Assembly (NCBI GenBank): GCA_963556495.2 | Contig: OY747710.1 | Coordinates: forward strand, 42,755,500 to 42,819,499 | Reading direction: 5' to 3' | Origin: Valencia hispanica | Lineage: Eukaryota > Chordata > Actinopteri > Cyprinodontiformes > Valenciidae | DNA: 64,000 nt | Shown here: positions 36,481-48,919 of the stretch, piece after piece | How positions within the stretch are numbered: the stretch's first letter is position 1 | Layout: each line of letters starts with the position of its first letter | The notes under the pieces: model-generated | What the model was told of the DNA's origin: nothing | Database searches by the model: none | Seen by the model: the letters and a program-made list of their open reading frames with translations, nothing else | Made by a program: the position numbers and the translations under genes

Positions 36481-37370
36481 GGTACAGGCAGCGAATTACT
36501 CAAATGCACCCTCTGCAACAAGGCCGGGGACAAACAAGCTCATAACAAGTTCTTACAGTTAATGACACACAAACACATCAAGTGCAAAGTATTCTCATAC
36601 AGAGACACATCGGGTCACACTCTTTGCCTCGCAGCCTCACACAAAGCACACAGATACACAGAAATAGGCATCCTGTGCCCACAGGGTGCCCTCGCCCCCG
36701 ACCATCTGTGACGGGTGCCAGCACACAGTGGGTGATATTTACATGGAGGCCCCCTCCGCCTCTCCCCCTCCCCACACGCACACATACACACACACACACA
36801 CACACACAAAATAATAGAAAGAAATACCCACAAAGGGCCGCTCAGATCGCTTGATCTCCCAAAGCTCATTAAACATGCAGATATATGCAAATATATGCAC
36901 CTCTAGAAATCCACCTTGGGCCACAGAGAATGGAAGAATGTGTGTGTTTGTGGTTGAAAGTAAGAGTTTGTTTGAATGTGCAAGTTATTCTGTTTCCACT
37001 TTAGGCTTTGACTGTGCGTCTGCAAAACTTCATCCTGTTTTCCGAGTTTTCTGCTCTCGTGGAAAGCCGAGAGGTTTACCAGGTCAGCTGTGGTGTCGTA
37101 CTTTAGCGCCAAGTTACGAACCAACGTTGTTGAAATCTAAAACAAAGGATGATGTTTCTCTCTTATAAGAGATTACAGGACTGTTTGCCCTTACACAGCT
37201 ACCTCTTACTGAAGCAGCGAAGTAAGGAGTCCATGCAAGATGTTCACATATTGCAAAAATACAAAGAAAAAATGTGATTAAATATAACTGACTGCAGATA
37301 AAGACAAAGTATTCTCCTTTTTCACTTTGTAACAGCTCTTTAGGTCAAAGTTCCACAAGTAACACAGTTG

Positions 37371-37391
37371 GGCGCTGTCCACGGTGCTGAA
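37371..37391 (-). promoter_or_regulatory. Full-length RE1 (REST/NRSF) motif
   Basis: The minus strand reads TTCAGCACC, then GT, then GGACAGCGCC, matching the 21-bp canonical RE1 at all informative positions and with canonical half-site spacing. It lies in the 14.65-kb intron of the PCSK-like gene and about 31 kb upstream of pou3f2. REST represses neuronal genes outside neurons through such sites. Occupancy is inferred. Confidence 0.75.
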
Positions 37392-38289
37392 TTGGTCGAC
37401 TTTAAAGAGAAAGGAAGTCTGCAGGTCACTGGACATTTAACTAGGAAGGAAAGTAAGCAGGTTTTGGTAAAAGTCAAGGTTTGCTTCAAAGAGCAACCCC
37501 TTTTAAACTGAGTAGCAGTTTCTTCCAAAGGTTAACAATAACTTTGCATTTGTTGCAAAGCTGCTTTTTACCCTAAAACTGTGATTGTCAGTCTTTACCC
37601 TGAGCAATAAAACTGCATCTAATGACGAGTGGGTACAGTGATATCTATTGCCTTTCAAAAATAATTCATGTTTCTTAAACTGTTATAATTACTTTTAATG
37701 CACTTTTATTGGCATTTTATGAGAGACGACAAGAAATGTGACGTAGTTTTCACATACTAAAACAAAGAAAAGATGTGTAAAACGTGGTATGTATTTGAAT
37801 CGATTAAAATAAGGATTCTTTTAAGTTTTGCATCTGGCATCACATAACATTTCTGCTGCTGTTATCTGCACATTGGTTTTTCACAGTTTATATTTTTTTA
37901 ACTTGTAAATAATACGTTTACTTTTTAATGCACAAATACACATTCACATTCTGTAAATATTTTTTTTAATTATCCTTCTCACTTGCACATTCAAATCTGG
38001 GTATGCCATTTTATTTTTAATAACTGCATAGTATTTAGTGTTGTAAATGTATCCTTACTCTACAGTATATTAATTATTTCATTTGGTATTTATTTTTATG
38101 TGAATCTACATGCTTCGATTGCCTATCACTTTGCTGCTGCTACACCTAAGGTTTCTATTCTATTCTATTCTATTAACTCCTGTTTTACCTTTGTGCCATT
38201 GTGTGACCCCAATGAAGATGTTTGCGCTGACATTTACGTAAAAAGCTGTGAACGACAGTAACAAAGCCCCTTGACCTGTTTTTACTAAT

Positions 38290-38440
38290 TCAGAATCAGA
38301 AAACTTTATTAATCACAGAGTGAAATTATGCTGTGATAACGACAAGCTCATGCAGAGGATGATGTTTCAATGGCTGATCCCACGGTAGCCCATAAGTCTT
38401 TAAAGCTGCCCTGAGTTGCAAATAAAAGAAAATGAAGTGC
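38290..38440 (-). mobile_element. Possible LINE 3' end fragment
   Basis: AGAATCAGAAAACTTTATTA at about 38,290-38,310 resembles the end of common teleost non-LTR elements in reverse. A (TTCTA)n run lies at about 38,156-38,175. Weak evidence. Confidence 0.3.
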
Positions 38441-38589
38441 CTGGGAGGTGATAACCTTCCTTCAGCTCCCAAAATGTACTCAGTCACAATTAATATTAAT
38501 ATCACCTATAGTAAAGATATATTTTCTGCCATTGTGAGAACAGAGTGGCTCTATGAAAAATAAACATTTGTTTCTTAATAAATATGAAG

Positions 38590-39430
38590 GACCCACACCC
38601 ACTTGGACCTAAATTATTCATCCCCCAATGAAAATTACCTTTATTATCAAAATGTATAAACTAGCAGCAATCTGCAAATGGCAAATCAACAATGGAAAAA
38701 TATACATAGCTCAACACAGGTATGGATGAAAGAATATTAAAAGTGATTTTCTCATCTGGAACAAATCAGGCTTTCATTGACTACAGCACTGTCTGTAATA
38801 TTCAACCCCTTCTTGACAAGCATCCCACTTTTTCTGTTATGACCTGCTCCAAACATGATTCATTGCACTAGCTTCTGGCAGCATTCCTAAAGAATCTTAG
38901 GCCACTCTTCATGGGCAAATATTCTTGGTTTGTGTGCTGCAGCCTCCTTTTGAAAATCCCACTAAAGACTTAACTGATTTCTAGCAAGGTGACTGTTATG
39001 ACTGCTCTAGTATCTTCCAGGACTTCTTCTGAAAGCAAGTCTTGGCTGACTTTGAGACATGGTTGGGATAACTGTTGTGTTGGAAGCTCCAAGCTTCCAG
39101 GTTTCTTATGCCAGAGGAAGAGAAGCAATCCAAAGCTTCACTGAGCCACCGCCAAGCCTCACCTTAGAAAGGATCTTGTCAGCGTATGCTTCATTCTTCC
39201 TCCTCCAAACATATCGATCACTTATTGATGCAGGTTGTTCTCTCATAGGCCCCAAAAGTTCCAGTTTTGACTCATGGCTCCACAGAACACAATTCTAAAA
39301 CCTCTTTGAATTATTTAGATGACTGTAAGCAAACTGGAGCTGACTGTTCTGGCTGGAGGTAAACGTCTAGGAGGTCAGGTATAGGCACCCTTGTAATGTC
39401 ATTTGAATTTTTGGTTAGATTTTTATGGTT
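38590..39430 (-). mobile_element. Tc1/mariner transposon relic
   Basis: The minus strand encodes scattered Tc1 transposase blocks, most clearly NCVLWSHESKLELLGPMREQ near 39,235-39,295 (family form VLWSDETKIELFG). The left end, CTAAATTATTCATCCCCCAA, resembles a Tc1-type terminus in reverse. It has many stops and is dead. It may be the same family as the fragment at 235-650. Confidence 0.7.
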
Positions 39431-40387
39431 CATTAAAGCTTTACAGTTTCTACCATTTTAGCTCCCTCCTCGTGGTCCATTCTCATAGTTTATTCTTGTG
39501 TTACTCTTCCGGAATTATTGTATTACTTTTAGATGTGTTATCAGGATAAACTTTTTCATTTCAGTTCTTCTCATATTGTGTTTAGTGGATGACAGGCCAA
39601 ATCGTAGAAAAAAAAACCATCTTTGTTTTGCGAGATACCCTGCTACGTGTGTGCAAGGCTAAAGTTTTTCCACTGTGCAGCGGTGTATTCTCACCTATAG
39701 CTTGTTTCCATGCCTCTTGTTTCGCCCAGCTTTTCCCTGATCCTGAGGTAAGTTGGATTCAAATACCTTGCTATGCCTCTCTTCAGCGGCTGTCTGCATT
39801 TTGGCTCTGCGCCACAAACAATGACACCCTTCAGTATACCTTACTCCGGAAACTAAAAACCTAAGTGTCCACTGCTAACAAACTTGCAGCAGGTTTTTTG
39901 CAGTCAGTCGAGGATTTTGACCACCTGCCTCCTCAGTAATCTGGTGACAGTTTCCTCTTTCTGCCACATCCAGGTTCCTTTAACTCTAAACTCCATTTCC
40001 AACCATATATCTGACAATATTCGGAGTCTTCACTATTGTTTTGTACCCTTTCCCTTGTTTGTGCAAGGCACTGAAATCTTACCTGAACAACTCACTTGAC
40101 AGAGGAATATTTCTAGCATCCAATGAAATCCCCCCAGCTACAGCCCAGGTATTTGAGATGTTGTATCTCGAGCAGATCTGTTGCAACTAATGAAGCCCTT
40201 GATTAGTCAGGTGCAATATTTAGGAGCTACAAACATTTTGAGACTGCAGTAGTCTTTGAAAGTGGGTTTTAGTGTTGAATTTAAACTTCCTAATTCTTTG
40301 CTTGTCTTCGTTTGAATAATATATAGAATATGTTTTTTTTAACTTTGTTTTACTTTTTTCTTTTGCTGATATTTATGAAAATTTTTT

Positions 40388-40410
40388 GGGGGGGGGGGGG
40401 GGGGGGGGGG
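40388..40410. repeat. Poly-G tract
   Basis: About 23 consecutive G. Confidence 0.9.
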
Positions 40411-40659
40411 AATAGAAAATGGATCCATAAAAACCATAAAATATAATCATTACATTAGAATTTAAATCAATTCCCTTTACTCCATCTGACATCTTCTAAA
40501 AGAAAAATGAAATGAACACCATGACACGGATTTTGCTCACTTGGAAAAAAAAAGGCCTCTCAGCGATGATTTAGTACATTTATCTTGTTACAAAGACAAA
40601 AAATATTGATCCTTTTTGCTAATAAGTATGCTGTATGATTAAATAACCTGTGCTCCTTA

Positions 40660-41010
40660 TCCGTCACTACCAGCTGGAAGACACTGGCTAATAATGTTTT
40701 CCCACAGGCTGTGTGAATCAGTTGAAAAGGCATAATTAATACATTATCTGCAGGTTATTCTTTTATCAGTTGCTCACTGCTCGTGTTTGGTTTGTGCAAT
40801 CTGCTGGGCAGACAAGCGGGGAGTGACTCCCTAAGAAGCTGACGGTAAATATACGAACAGTCGCTCAGTGCCAGCCACTGTGCCTGTTTTGTATGTTTGT
40901 GTGTGTTTGCGTGTGCGTCCGCATCGCCTCGGGCTAAATATTGCCATTATATTCCAACAGCATCACTAGTCGTCTGAGTCTCCAAGTCCCCCGGGATCTA
41001 GAGATACTGC
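40660..41010. promoter_or_regulatory. Candidate conserved noncoding block
   Basis: Repeat-free DNA with GGCATAATTAATACATTATC near 40,729 and CTCGGGCTAAATATTGCC near 40,928, unlike the surrounding transposon-derived sequence. Intronic in the PCSK-like gene. Conservation untested. Confidence 0.3.
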
Positions 41011-41449
41011 GGCTCAAAGAGTGCTGCCACCCTCCTTCTGACGCGCGCACACACACTCACACGCACACAATGGAATACACTCCCTGTGGGCACGCTAGCA
41101 TAAAGCCTGGTGGGAAGAAAGAGGGACTTGTAGATGTGTGTTTATAATTTAGGTGTATTTATCTGTGTTTGTGTGTTTTGGGAGAGCGGCTTTCTGTGAA
41201 AGTGGAGCGCAGTAATGAAACCCCTCCATCTTCTTCTCTGAAAACCTATTGTGTTACACAGCAGAGGGAAAGAAATATGCTGCCAGTCATCGTTACTAAT
41301 TAGAGCAGCCGTTAAAGCGTTACACATGCACACGCAGGAACGGCCGCTTCGTCCAAATCACACGCGGACGGATTTCTCTGCTCTACTTTTGGAGGCATCT
41401 TATAACACGGTAACACAGTGGATTTGTTAAGGTTTTAGGGCAAAAATGT

Positions 41450-41770
41450 GCACTTCTTCATAATCCTGATGTGTCCTTCCAAAAAAAGCGTTAAAACATT
41501 GCTGAGGGTGGAGCACACTTAAGAAGTGTAAGAAGTTGCTCTGGTCAGGAGAGACCAAATGTGAAACTTTTGGGCCCAAGTTAAAAGACACTATGTGTGG
41601 CAGGACACACATCATCCCCATGCGGGTGGTGCTAGCATCATGATGTGGGGTTGCTTCTTTACCAACAGAGACAGGGAAGCCGCTCAGAGTAAATAGAAAG
41701 CTGGAGGGAGCTAAATACAGATCAAACCTGGAAGAAAAAAGTGTAAAAGGCTGCAAAAGGGGTGACCATG
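41450..41770 (+). mobile_element. Tc1 transposase relic, catalytic part
   Basis: Plus-strand frames give LLWSGETKCETFGPK near 41,537 and, after a frameshift, GASIMMWGCFFTNRDREAA near 41,633 (family forms VLWSDETKIELFG and GGSIMLWGCF). The frame is broken and only the central part survives. Confidence 0.7.
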
Positions 41771-42837
41771 CAGCCACCTCATCATACCGCCCATAAACAG
41801 CAGCTATCTATATCGTTTTCTTAGAAATAAACACTTTATAGCATTGTCTCAAAAAAGAAAATCACCTGGGAGGAAAGCCTAAACGTCTCTGATCAGCTGT
41901 GAAAGCACCGAGCAGAGCAGAGGCACTGCAGATAAGAAGAGACACAGAGAGGATTTTCAGCCTCGCGGTCCTGTCTCCTTCACAGGGCTGGAAGGTCATG
42001 AGCCTCGAGCCATAACATTTGCTTTCTTTCCGCTTCAGCCAAAAAAAAACAATATTTTTTTTTTCATTCCAACACAACCACTGCGCTCTTTGACAATTGC
42101 CACCATTTGGCAAATCAATATAGACTCTTTCCAGATGTACCCCTTCCCGTCTTTAAGCCCCCCCGACGCTCTCCTCCCACCTCCATCCTGTGCTGCCCTT
42201 GAGTTTTAAAACTTTAATCTAGCTGATTGTCAAGTTAAAGTCTCATTCCTGGCCACACATTTTATGGCTCACCCTTCACTCTCTATATTCACTATTATAT
42301 TAGCTGTCTTTACCGTCTCTTTGCGTATCCTTGTACATTTAATTGGCATTTCTGCTTATCTAACTCTTCTGTAGACGTAGAAAATGCATTAATGTAAAAC
42401 TAGTGTACCTTTAATATTATTAGATGTACAGATTAGTGGGATAAAAAGTTTAATTTCTCGTGGCTTTTAGACTCTTTGGTTGTGTGCACATGATAGAGAG
42501 TCCAAAGTCATACTGCACATCAGATGTTAATTTGCAGACTCGTCTCGGCCCCCACCGTAATGAGTAGTGGCGCTGTTATGCAGCTCGGCTGCATGGTGCC
42601 TCCTTCCCGTTCCTGCGACACGCCGGGCGCTGGTAATTGGTCACAGAGGGGACAGTAAATCTACAGGAGGACGTAGACGAGACACGGCGACGGAGAGGGG
42701 AGAGACAGAGGGAGAAGAGAGTGCAGGCTTGTTTCGCAGGAAGAGGTAGGTGATGGAGGACAGAAGGTGGGCGTCTTTCATCTTCACAGCTTTTTATTTA
42801 GCAACCTCCAACTGTTTACAAGGGCTGATGGCTATTT

Positions 42838-42935
<98 letters not shown>

Positions 42936-43004
42936 ACACACCCACACACACACACACACACACACATACACACACACCCACACACACACACACACATACA
43001 CACG
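42838..43004. repeat. Long (CA)n microsatellite
   Basis: About 165 bp of CA with CATA and CACCCA variant units in the second half, which themselves recur in a higher-order pattern. Confidence 0.95.
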
Positions 43005-43574
43005 CAAACTTGCGTTACATACCTACACAGTAACCCCCCCCCAACACTACCTCAACTACCACCCACATATATACAGTAAATGACCTCAGCGCTGCCGTCT
43101 GTGAGAGCGGATTGTAATCAGACAGCAATGTGTCTGTCAAACCCGGCCAAGGTTACTTAACCTTCCAGTCCTAATTTCCCTTCCATTTTAGCTCCTTCCT
43201 CCATATCAAACATCAGCACCATCAGCAACATCATAGCAAAAAAAAGAAAAAAAAAAAAAAAGAAGAGAGGAGCACGGGAAGGAAAAAATTCATATTGCCA
43301 TGGTTGGCTGAAGTCCGGAGATGAAAGTAGAGGATGATTCACTTTGCTATTGCAAAATGAACTGAAGCAAGCTGAGCTGAGCCTTGCTGGGCTATTTTTA
43401 AACTTGTGTACGCCGAAACAACTGGGAGAGGACAACGTGGAGCATCACATATCATTTCTATATCATGAGAGGCAATAATCCAGGAAGACTTTTGGGAGTT
43501 GTCAGCAAACACAGAGGGAGATTTTTCCTTGCAAAGACTCTTCAAAACCTCTTGATATTATGAAAAACGTTGGT

Positions 43575-44470
43575 TCTTTTTAATGGGATTTATATGTTTA
43601 ACCCCCACAAAGACCCGTATGCTTATGAAGCGGCAGTGGATGATACATGGGATGATTCCACCGGCTTTGTACATCTACAGACCTGAATCTTTGTCCATTC
43701 TTCTCCGTCAGATTGGATGGAGAGCCGCTGTGAACAGACACATTCAAGTCACACCAAAGATTCTCAATAGGATTTAGGTCAAGACTTTTACTGGGCCACT
43801 CTGACACTTTGTTTTGATTTAATTTGCTTCATTGTAGCTCTGGCTGTTTGTTTAGGGCTATGATTGACCAGGGACTTGTCCAGGCTTTTCCCTGCCTCTC
43901 GCTCAATGACCACTGGACATAGGCACTTGTATGATTATAGGGGGGCTGGTGTCTATAGCCCTGCAAGGATAAGCAGGTACAGACAATACAATGCTCCCTC
44001 TAACATCCTGCACGACTGTCCTGTATCTAGCTCCACCCATCTTCCCATCAACTCTAACCGGCATCCGTCTCCATGCTAAAGACAAAAGTTCCCCCAACAT
44101 ACTACTGCCATCACCATTCTTTAAAGTTGGGATGTGATGTTTAGGGTTGGGTTCGTGAAGATCAGAAAGATTAGTTCTGGATCTCATTTGAGCAGAGAAC
44201 ACTCTTCTACATGTGTTCCCCTACCTGTGTCATTCCATCACGTCTTCCCAAAGCTTTCCTTTAAACCAGAGTTCTAATAAGGGGACTTAAGAAGATATTT
44301 CATCACACTGGATTACATTTAGGTGAATGAGAGTAAAGGAAGGTGAATACAAATACACAGCAGCCTTTTAAAGTTGTATTAATATTTTTTTGTGTGTGAA
44401 AACAATTATTATTTTCCTTTCTTTTCACAATATGTGCTACTTTGTGTCGGTCTGACACAGGATTGTCTAA
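43575..44470 (-). mobile_element. Internally deleted Tc1-like element
   Basis: The minus strand of the left part encodes Tc1 blocks ([20 protein letters not shown] at about 43,740-43,800). The middle has a Tc1-like stretch up to about 44,220. The right part (44,330-44,470) matches the element's 5' outer end (GTGCTACTTTGTGTCGGTCT). The DNA-binding region found at 24.4 kb is missing in between, so it looks like a non-autonomous deletion derivative. Confidence 0.65.
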
Positions 44471-45372
44471 AGTGTGACCCAGGGGCCATTTGTGGCCCAT
44501 CTACATTATTTTGCATGGCCATAGTTCTGTAATGTAGCAAATCTGGGCTGCAAGCAGGGGACTGACGCAGATGGAATCTTTCATCGGTTAGAGTGACATT
44601 TTCACAAACACGAAATACAAGCTTATTAAAATAAAAGTATTAAGTACAACACAAATTATTTCTCATTCATCAAGCAGGCTTCTGCATTCATCTTAATTTC
44701 GTAGTAAATAGAATACCAAATGTTCAGCAGCTTCTATTCAGAAGCAGGCTAAGAAATCAATCAATCCAGAAATTAGGAAACTGTATGCATGCCCCCTTTT
44801 ATGTTTTAGATCTACAGTGATCACTTTTCTACTAACGTCTGACCTTTATATTTGTTTCAATAAAATCATGCATAATTCATTTAGTATTAAGCAGGTACAA
44901 CTAGGAAAATGGCACAAGAAATGTAATTTTCAGTTTTTATTTTAATTTTCTGGTCTGAAAGTGCTTTCAAACTCACAAGTTTGGCCTTTGTGGAACAAAG
45001 TTTGGACACCACCTCATCTTTCATGTAAAGTTCTGATAAAATACACTGAGGTTTGTTGTTGTAATGATTCAAACTGTGGATAAGTGCATGGGGAATGAAT
45101 ACTTTTTAAATGGACTTTAAATGATGTTGAAATAGAACAACTTTCAGTGAAAGTTTTATGTATCGTTTGGAATCAAATCAAGAAGAGGTATGGGGATGTA
45201 GCACAGTTGTGGTAAATAATACCATGCTTGGGTTGAGAGCTAGTAATATAAAGGTATTTAAAGTTTGTTTACCATCTGACTTCAAGAAACTGATATGCAC
45301 ATTGAAAACTAGACTAGAAATGATGGCAAACATGTAAATCAGTAGAACTGAGGGTATCAGTTCTTCTCTGAC

Positions 45373-45558
45373 CTTAATGGTCCACAGGCCCCGTGGCTGC
45401 TCTCCCCAGCAGTGCACCGTCATCAGGGTCCAATTCTTCAGGCCAGCAGCCGAGGCATCATTGGGCCGTGTATCCAGCAGCAGAGACACTGTGCCACCTG
45501 GTGACTCCAGACTTATGGAGAGGTCGCCACGACACGGTGCCGTTATGCTCACTCTCAC
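45373..45558 (-). CDS. Proprotein convertase, central P-domain exon
   Basis: 186-nt exon (62 codons, phase 0 at both ends) with acceptor CTTGCTAG before GTGAGAGTG and donor AAG/GTCAGA after 45,373. It encodes VRVSITAPCRGDLSISLESP and onward to MTVHCWGEQPRGLWTIK. RGDL, SPxGT, LLxxRPND and HCWGE are signature strands of the PCSK P domain. It joins the preceding exon as LEHVQ/VRVSI, exactly the family pattern. HCWGE resembles PCSK5, PCSK6 and PCSK7 rather than furin or PCSK4 (WDE), whereas the upstream exon (LDAG, PQRKC) looks more like furin or PCSK4. The paralog is therefore left open. Confidence 0.92.
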
Positions 45559-45803
45559 CTAGCAAGAGACAGACGGCAATAAATAAGGAAGAGCAAAATA
45601 CAGACATTATTTTTTAAATAATACATTTTGCTTCAAGATCTCAGAAATAAAGCTAAGCAGAAGTTCCCCAAGATGAACCTTTGAAGAGTCGGCCAACAAG
45701 GGGCAACTACTACAGTTCTGACTTCACAGAACTTTATTAGAAATCATGCTCATTCGTATATACTATATGTGTTATACATCAGTAAACACTTGAATTAACT
45801 TTA

Positions 45804-46086
45804 CAGTGGGCCCCCACCTATTTGTGTTTCAATCAGTCCAGGAGCACTGATAATTTCTTAAGGCACTGATTGGCTGTGCCCCCATGACCAGAGATATTAG
45901 CTTCTGTGGTAGAGCTAAGACAGGTTTCCACTGTGCATCCTAATGAATATTAAGGTATATTTGGTGTTTGAACAATTAAAATTGACAGTTATAAGCGTTT
46001 TTAGAGGGGGTCTCAAGCATTCGTGGATCTTACCTTTTTGTGAACAGCTGTGGTTCCTAACCCCTGTGAATACCAGTTGTCCACTG
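45804..46086. mobile_element. Pogo/Tigger-like MITE, 283 bp
   Basis: Begins CAGTGGGCCCCCACC and ends TTGTCCACTG, so the first six terminal bases are inverted-repeat CAGTGG. It is flanked on both sides by TA (45,802-45,803 and 46,087-46,088), the expected target duplication. No coding capacity. Another similar end (CAGTGAACCCCTGGTATCCA) starts at 46,154. Confidence 0.6.
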
Positions 46087-47285
46087 TACTTGCTTTGTGA
46101 CTGGTTTACAGTACATGCCTCTACACCTTGAAGCGTGGTTTTATGTTGCTGAACAGTGAACCCCTGGTATCCACGGGGGTTAAGAGACCACAGCCACTAT
46201 AATCTGCAAATGTTATGCTTTGTTTCCACTTAGAAGTATGGCCCGGGTCGGGGCTAGTAAGACGCCACATGAGGTTAGAGTTTAACACCGCCTGCCCAGT
46301 GAGGGTCCAACTGACTGTGGAAACGCTCTCCTGAATGCGCCAGACTATAAAATAGCGTACCGAACTGCTCTGACTTGTGACGTATAACTCACTGGAAATG
46401 CTCATACCAGCCTATTTTAAAAGTTCTAAAACCAAATATACCTTTATATGCATTAATGCACATATTGGAAACTTTCTGAGCAATACCACATAAGCTAACA
46501 TCTGCAGTTTTCCTAGTTTCTGCTCTTGTGGGTACAGCCAATCATCAGCGCCAAGGAAAATAAATAGCGCCAAGTACTATTGCATTTTCTTTTGAATAGT
46601 TTCAATGTGTGCTACACACACAATTCGTCCTGTTAACTTTTCCACATCCTCACTGGACAAGATAATTATCGCATCTCAGAATGATTAACACAAAGACATA
46701 AATCTGAACCTAATCCCTTTGTTTCAGTCTCTGCTAATATACACATCTGTAAACAGTACAATCTATGGGATGGCTTTGGGTTGGGCAAACAATGTAATTT
46801 TAGAACCACAGCAAGGAAGTACTACCGTGCACTCTGTCCATGAATTTACATCCAAATCCAGCTGCTCCTGTCTGTCGTACTGTACGTGTCAAACAGATGG
46901 ACATGGCAATGATCTGTCCATAACCTCCCAAAAGAGGTGTGCAAAAGAGGCAGGTAGAGAGAGGAGGGGAAATAGAAAACACAGAGAAACAGCTGAGAGG
47001 AATATTAGCTAAATGATTTAGATAAGCCTCCCCCCACACTCTACCACCACCGGCAGCACCCGGTAAACACCCTCCCTGTCCCTGTTCATCACAAGCAGCA
47101 CATCTGGTGTGACAATGGCACATCGCAGAAAAAGCCGCCAAGCACCAAAAAGACTGACAGGCTGCTCCTGTTTACGGCACGTTACCACGACAACACGTCC
47201 ATCAATCACACCTTGCAGCGATGGCCTGACCCACGCCTTCTGCCCGGGAGCAGAGCCGCAAAGACGAAGTCTTTTCAATTTACAT

Positions 47286-47287
47286 TC

Positions 47288-47378
<91 letters not shown>
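47286..47378. repeat. (CT)n microsatellite
   Basis: About 93 bp of CT with a single TT interruption. A polypyrimidine/polypurine mirror tract. Confidence 0.95.
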
Positions 47379-47382
<4 letters not shown>

Positions 47383-47995
47383 CATTTCACAAGTACACTA
47401 ACACAGATAGCTCGCTCAAACTCAAATGTGCACCAACAGACACGTATGCCTGCTGTCACAATCAAATATAAACACATTTGCCTGTATGTGGCGCTACTCA
47501 AGAAAACACAGTTTTGCCATTTTCTGCAAATGACACTGCCAGCACATTAGACATCACAGTGGGATTCTTTTTTCCTATCTTTTCTATTCTCAGAGACAGC
47601 ACATGACGGGGAAACAATTTGTAAGACATCTTCAAGCCTCCCTGGCTGCTTGCAGAAGTTTGACTTTGAATTTGGCTTGATTTGCATGTTTTCAAGGTGC
47701 CACAGGAACATGGACCTTCTATAGCACAAAATCTATATCACTACCACACAAAGATACAAAGATACAGATACATACCTAAAAAAAACTTATTTGAAACCCT
47801 TGGACTTTTACATGTTTTGGTACACTGCGAACACAAACTTTATTTAATTATGGTTTTATTTGGCATACTGTATATTTATGAAACTGAAAGCAAAGAATGC
47901 ATAGCTATTAAAAAATGGTTGCAAAGAAATCAGAAACCTGTGACTTGTTCAATTTTTTATGTATTTATTTAACCCTCTTTACTCCTTTTTTTCTA

Positions 47996-48640
47996 AGGAA
48001 AATGGCCTGAAATTGAACATAGCCAAAACTGAATACCTTAAATGCAGAGAGCACAATTAAGATCGATGGACGGAAGCTATTCAAGACCACAGAGTTCAAA
48101 GGCTTCAGCTAACACGTTATCCAAGGCCCGTGCCTAAGCCAATGGTCGTGGCTTAGAGCTGTGCATAAAGAAGATGCCTGAATACCTCAAGGTCAAAATC
48201 TACAAGACCAATGTGTTACTCGTAGAACTCTATTGTGCGAAGTGCTGGTCGGTGACAAAGAAACAAAGCAAATCTTCAGCACAATGGAAGTGAAGATGGT
48301 CAGGTGGTCGCTCAGACTGATCACATTCAACCACACCCTGAACGAGAATGTGAGACGAAGACTCAAGGTAGCTCCAGTCACTGCCTAGATGAGAGAAGCC
48401 AGGCTGCTGTGGTAAGTGCAGTTATGATGACTCTCTGGCAAAGACGGCACTAAGCCTCGAACCCCGGCAGAAAAAGACCACGTGGGTGCCCAAAGAAACG
48501 CTTGATGCATTGTGTTAGGGAAGACATGAAGACAGTAGTCCTAGGCACTGGCGACAGGGCCAAGTGGAGACAGAGGAGCCATGTCGCTGACCCTGTATAA
48601 ACCGGAGCAACACAACAAAAGAGAGAGACTCTTTTGACCT
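47996..48640 (+). mobile_element. RTE-type LINE relic, C-terminal part
   Basis: Plus-strand frames give NGLKLNIAKTEYLKC near 48,000, then MEVKMVRWSLRLITFNHTLN near 48,284 and KVAPVTA near 48,366. These match the region after the RT active site of RTE/BovB-like elements (GLKLNxxKTEYL, MRMLRWM, VAPI). Numerous stops, no RT catalytic core. Confidence 0.65.
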
Positions 48641-48919
48641 CTAACAAAATCCAGTCCAACCAATTGCCTTTAGAAGTCAGCTAATTAGTAATTAGTTTCA
48701 GGAAATAAGATAATATTTTTTAACCCTGTTATTGTAAGACAGAAGGATATTGGCATAACTGAAAAAAAAATATCAACACAGTCATCCACCTCAAATAGAA
48801 CACTAACCAAGGACAGAGGTAATCACAGAAGCGGAATGACAACTTTGTAGGAGCTGCAGAAATCCACAGATGAGGAAATTCATTAGGTGCACTCGCAAGC
48901 AGAAGGCCAAATTATTTAA

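Larger units (their letters stand above)
30718..45372 (-). other. PCSK-like gene intron (14.65 kb)
   Basis: Intron between the exons at 30.6 and 45.4 kb. It contains a SINE, an L2 tail, Tc1 relics, a second SINE, a retroelement coding remnant, several (CA)n tracts, a 21-bp inverted repeat and a full RE1 motif. These are listed separately. The rest (33.4-35.3, 35.4-36.4, 36.8-38.3, 39.6-40.6, 41.8-42.8 and 43.0-43.5 kb) showed no exon or named repeat. Confidence 0.6.

Noticed and set aside
42794..43079. Open frames through (CA)n and (TG)n tracts, encoding Thr-His or Cys-Val repeats
   Set aside because: Simple repeats are open in several frames by composition. The same holds for tracts near 22.8, 25.3, 26.1 and 36.4 kb and for the (CT)n at 47.3 kb.
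45491..45504. CTCF-like motif (13 of 14) in the 45.4-kb exon
   Set aside because: It encodes the conserved SPGGT strand of the P domain, so coding constraint explains it. The first consensus base is also wrong.
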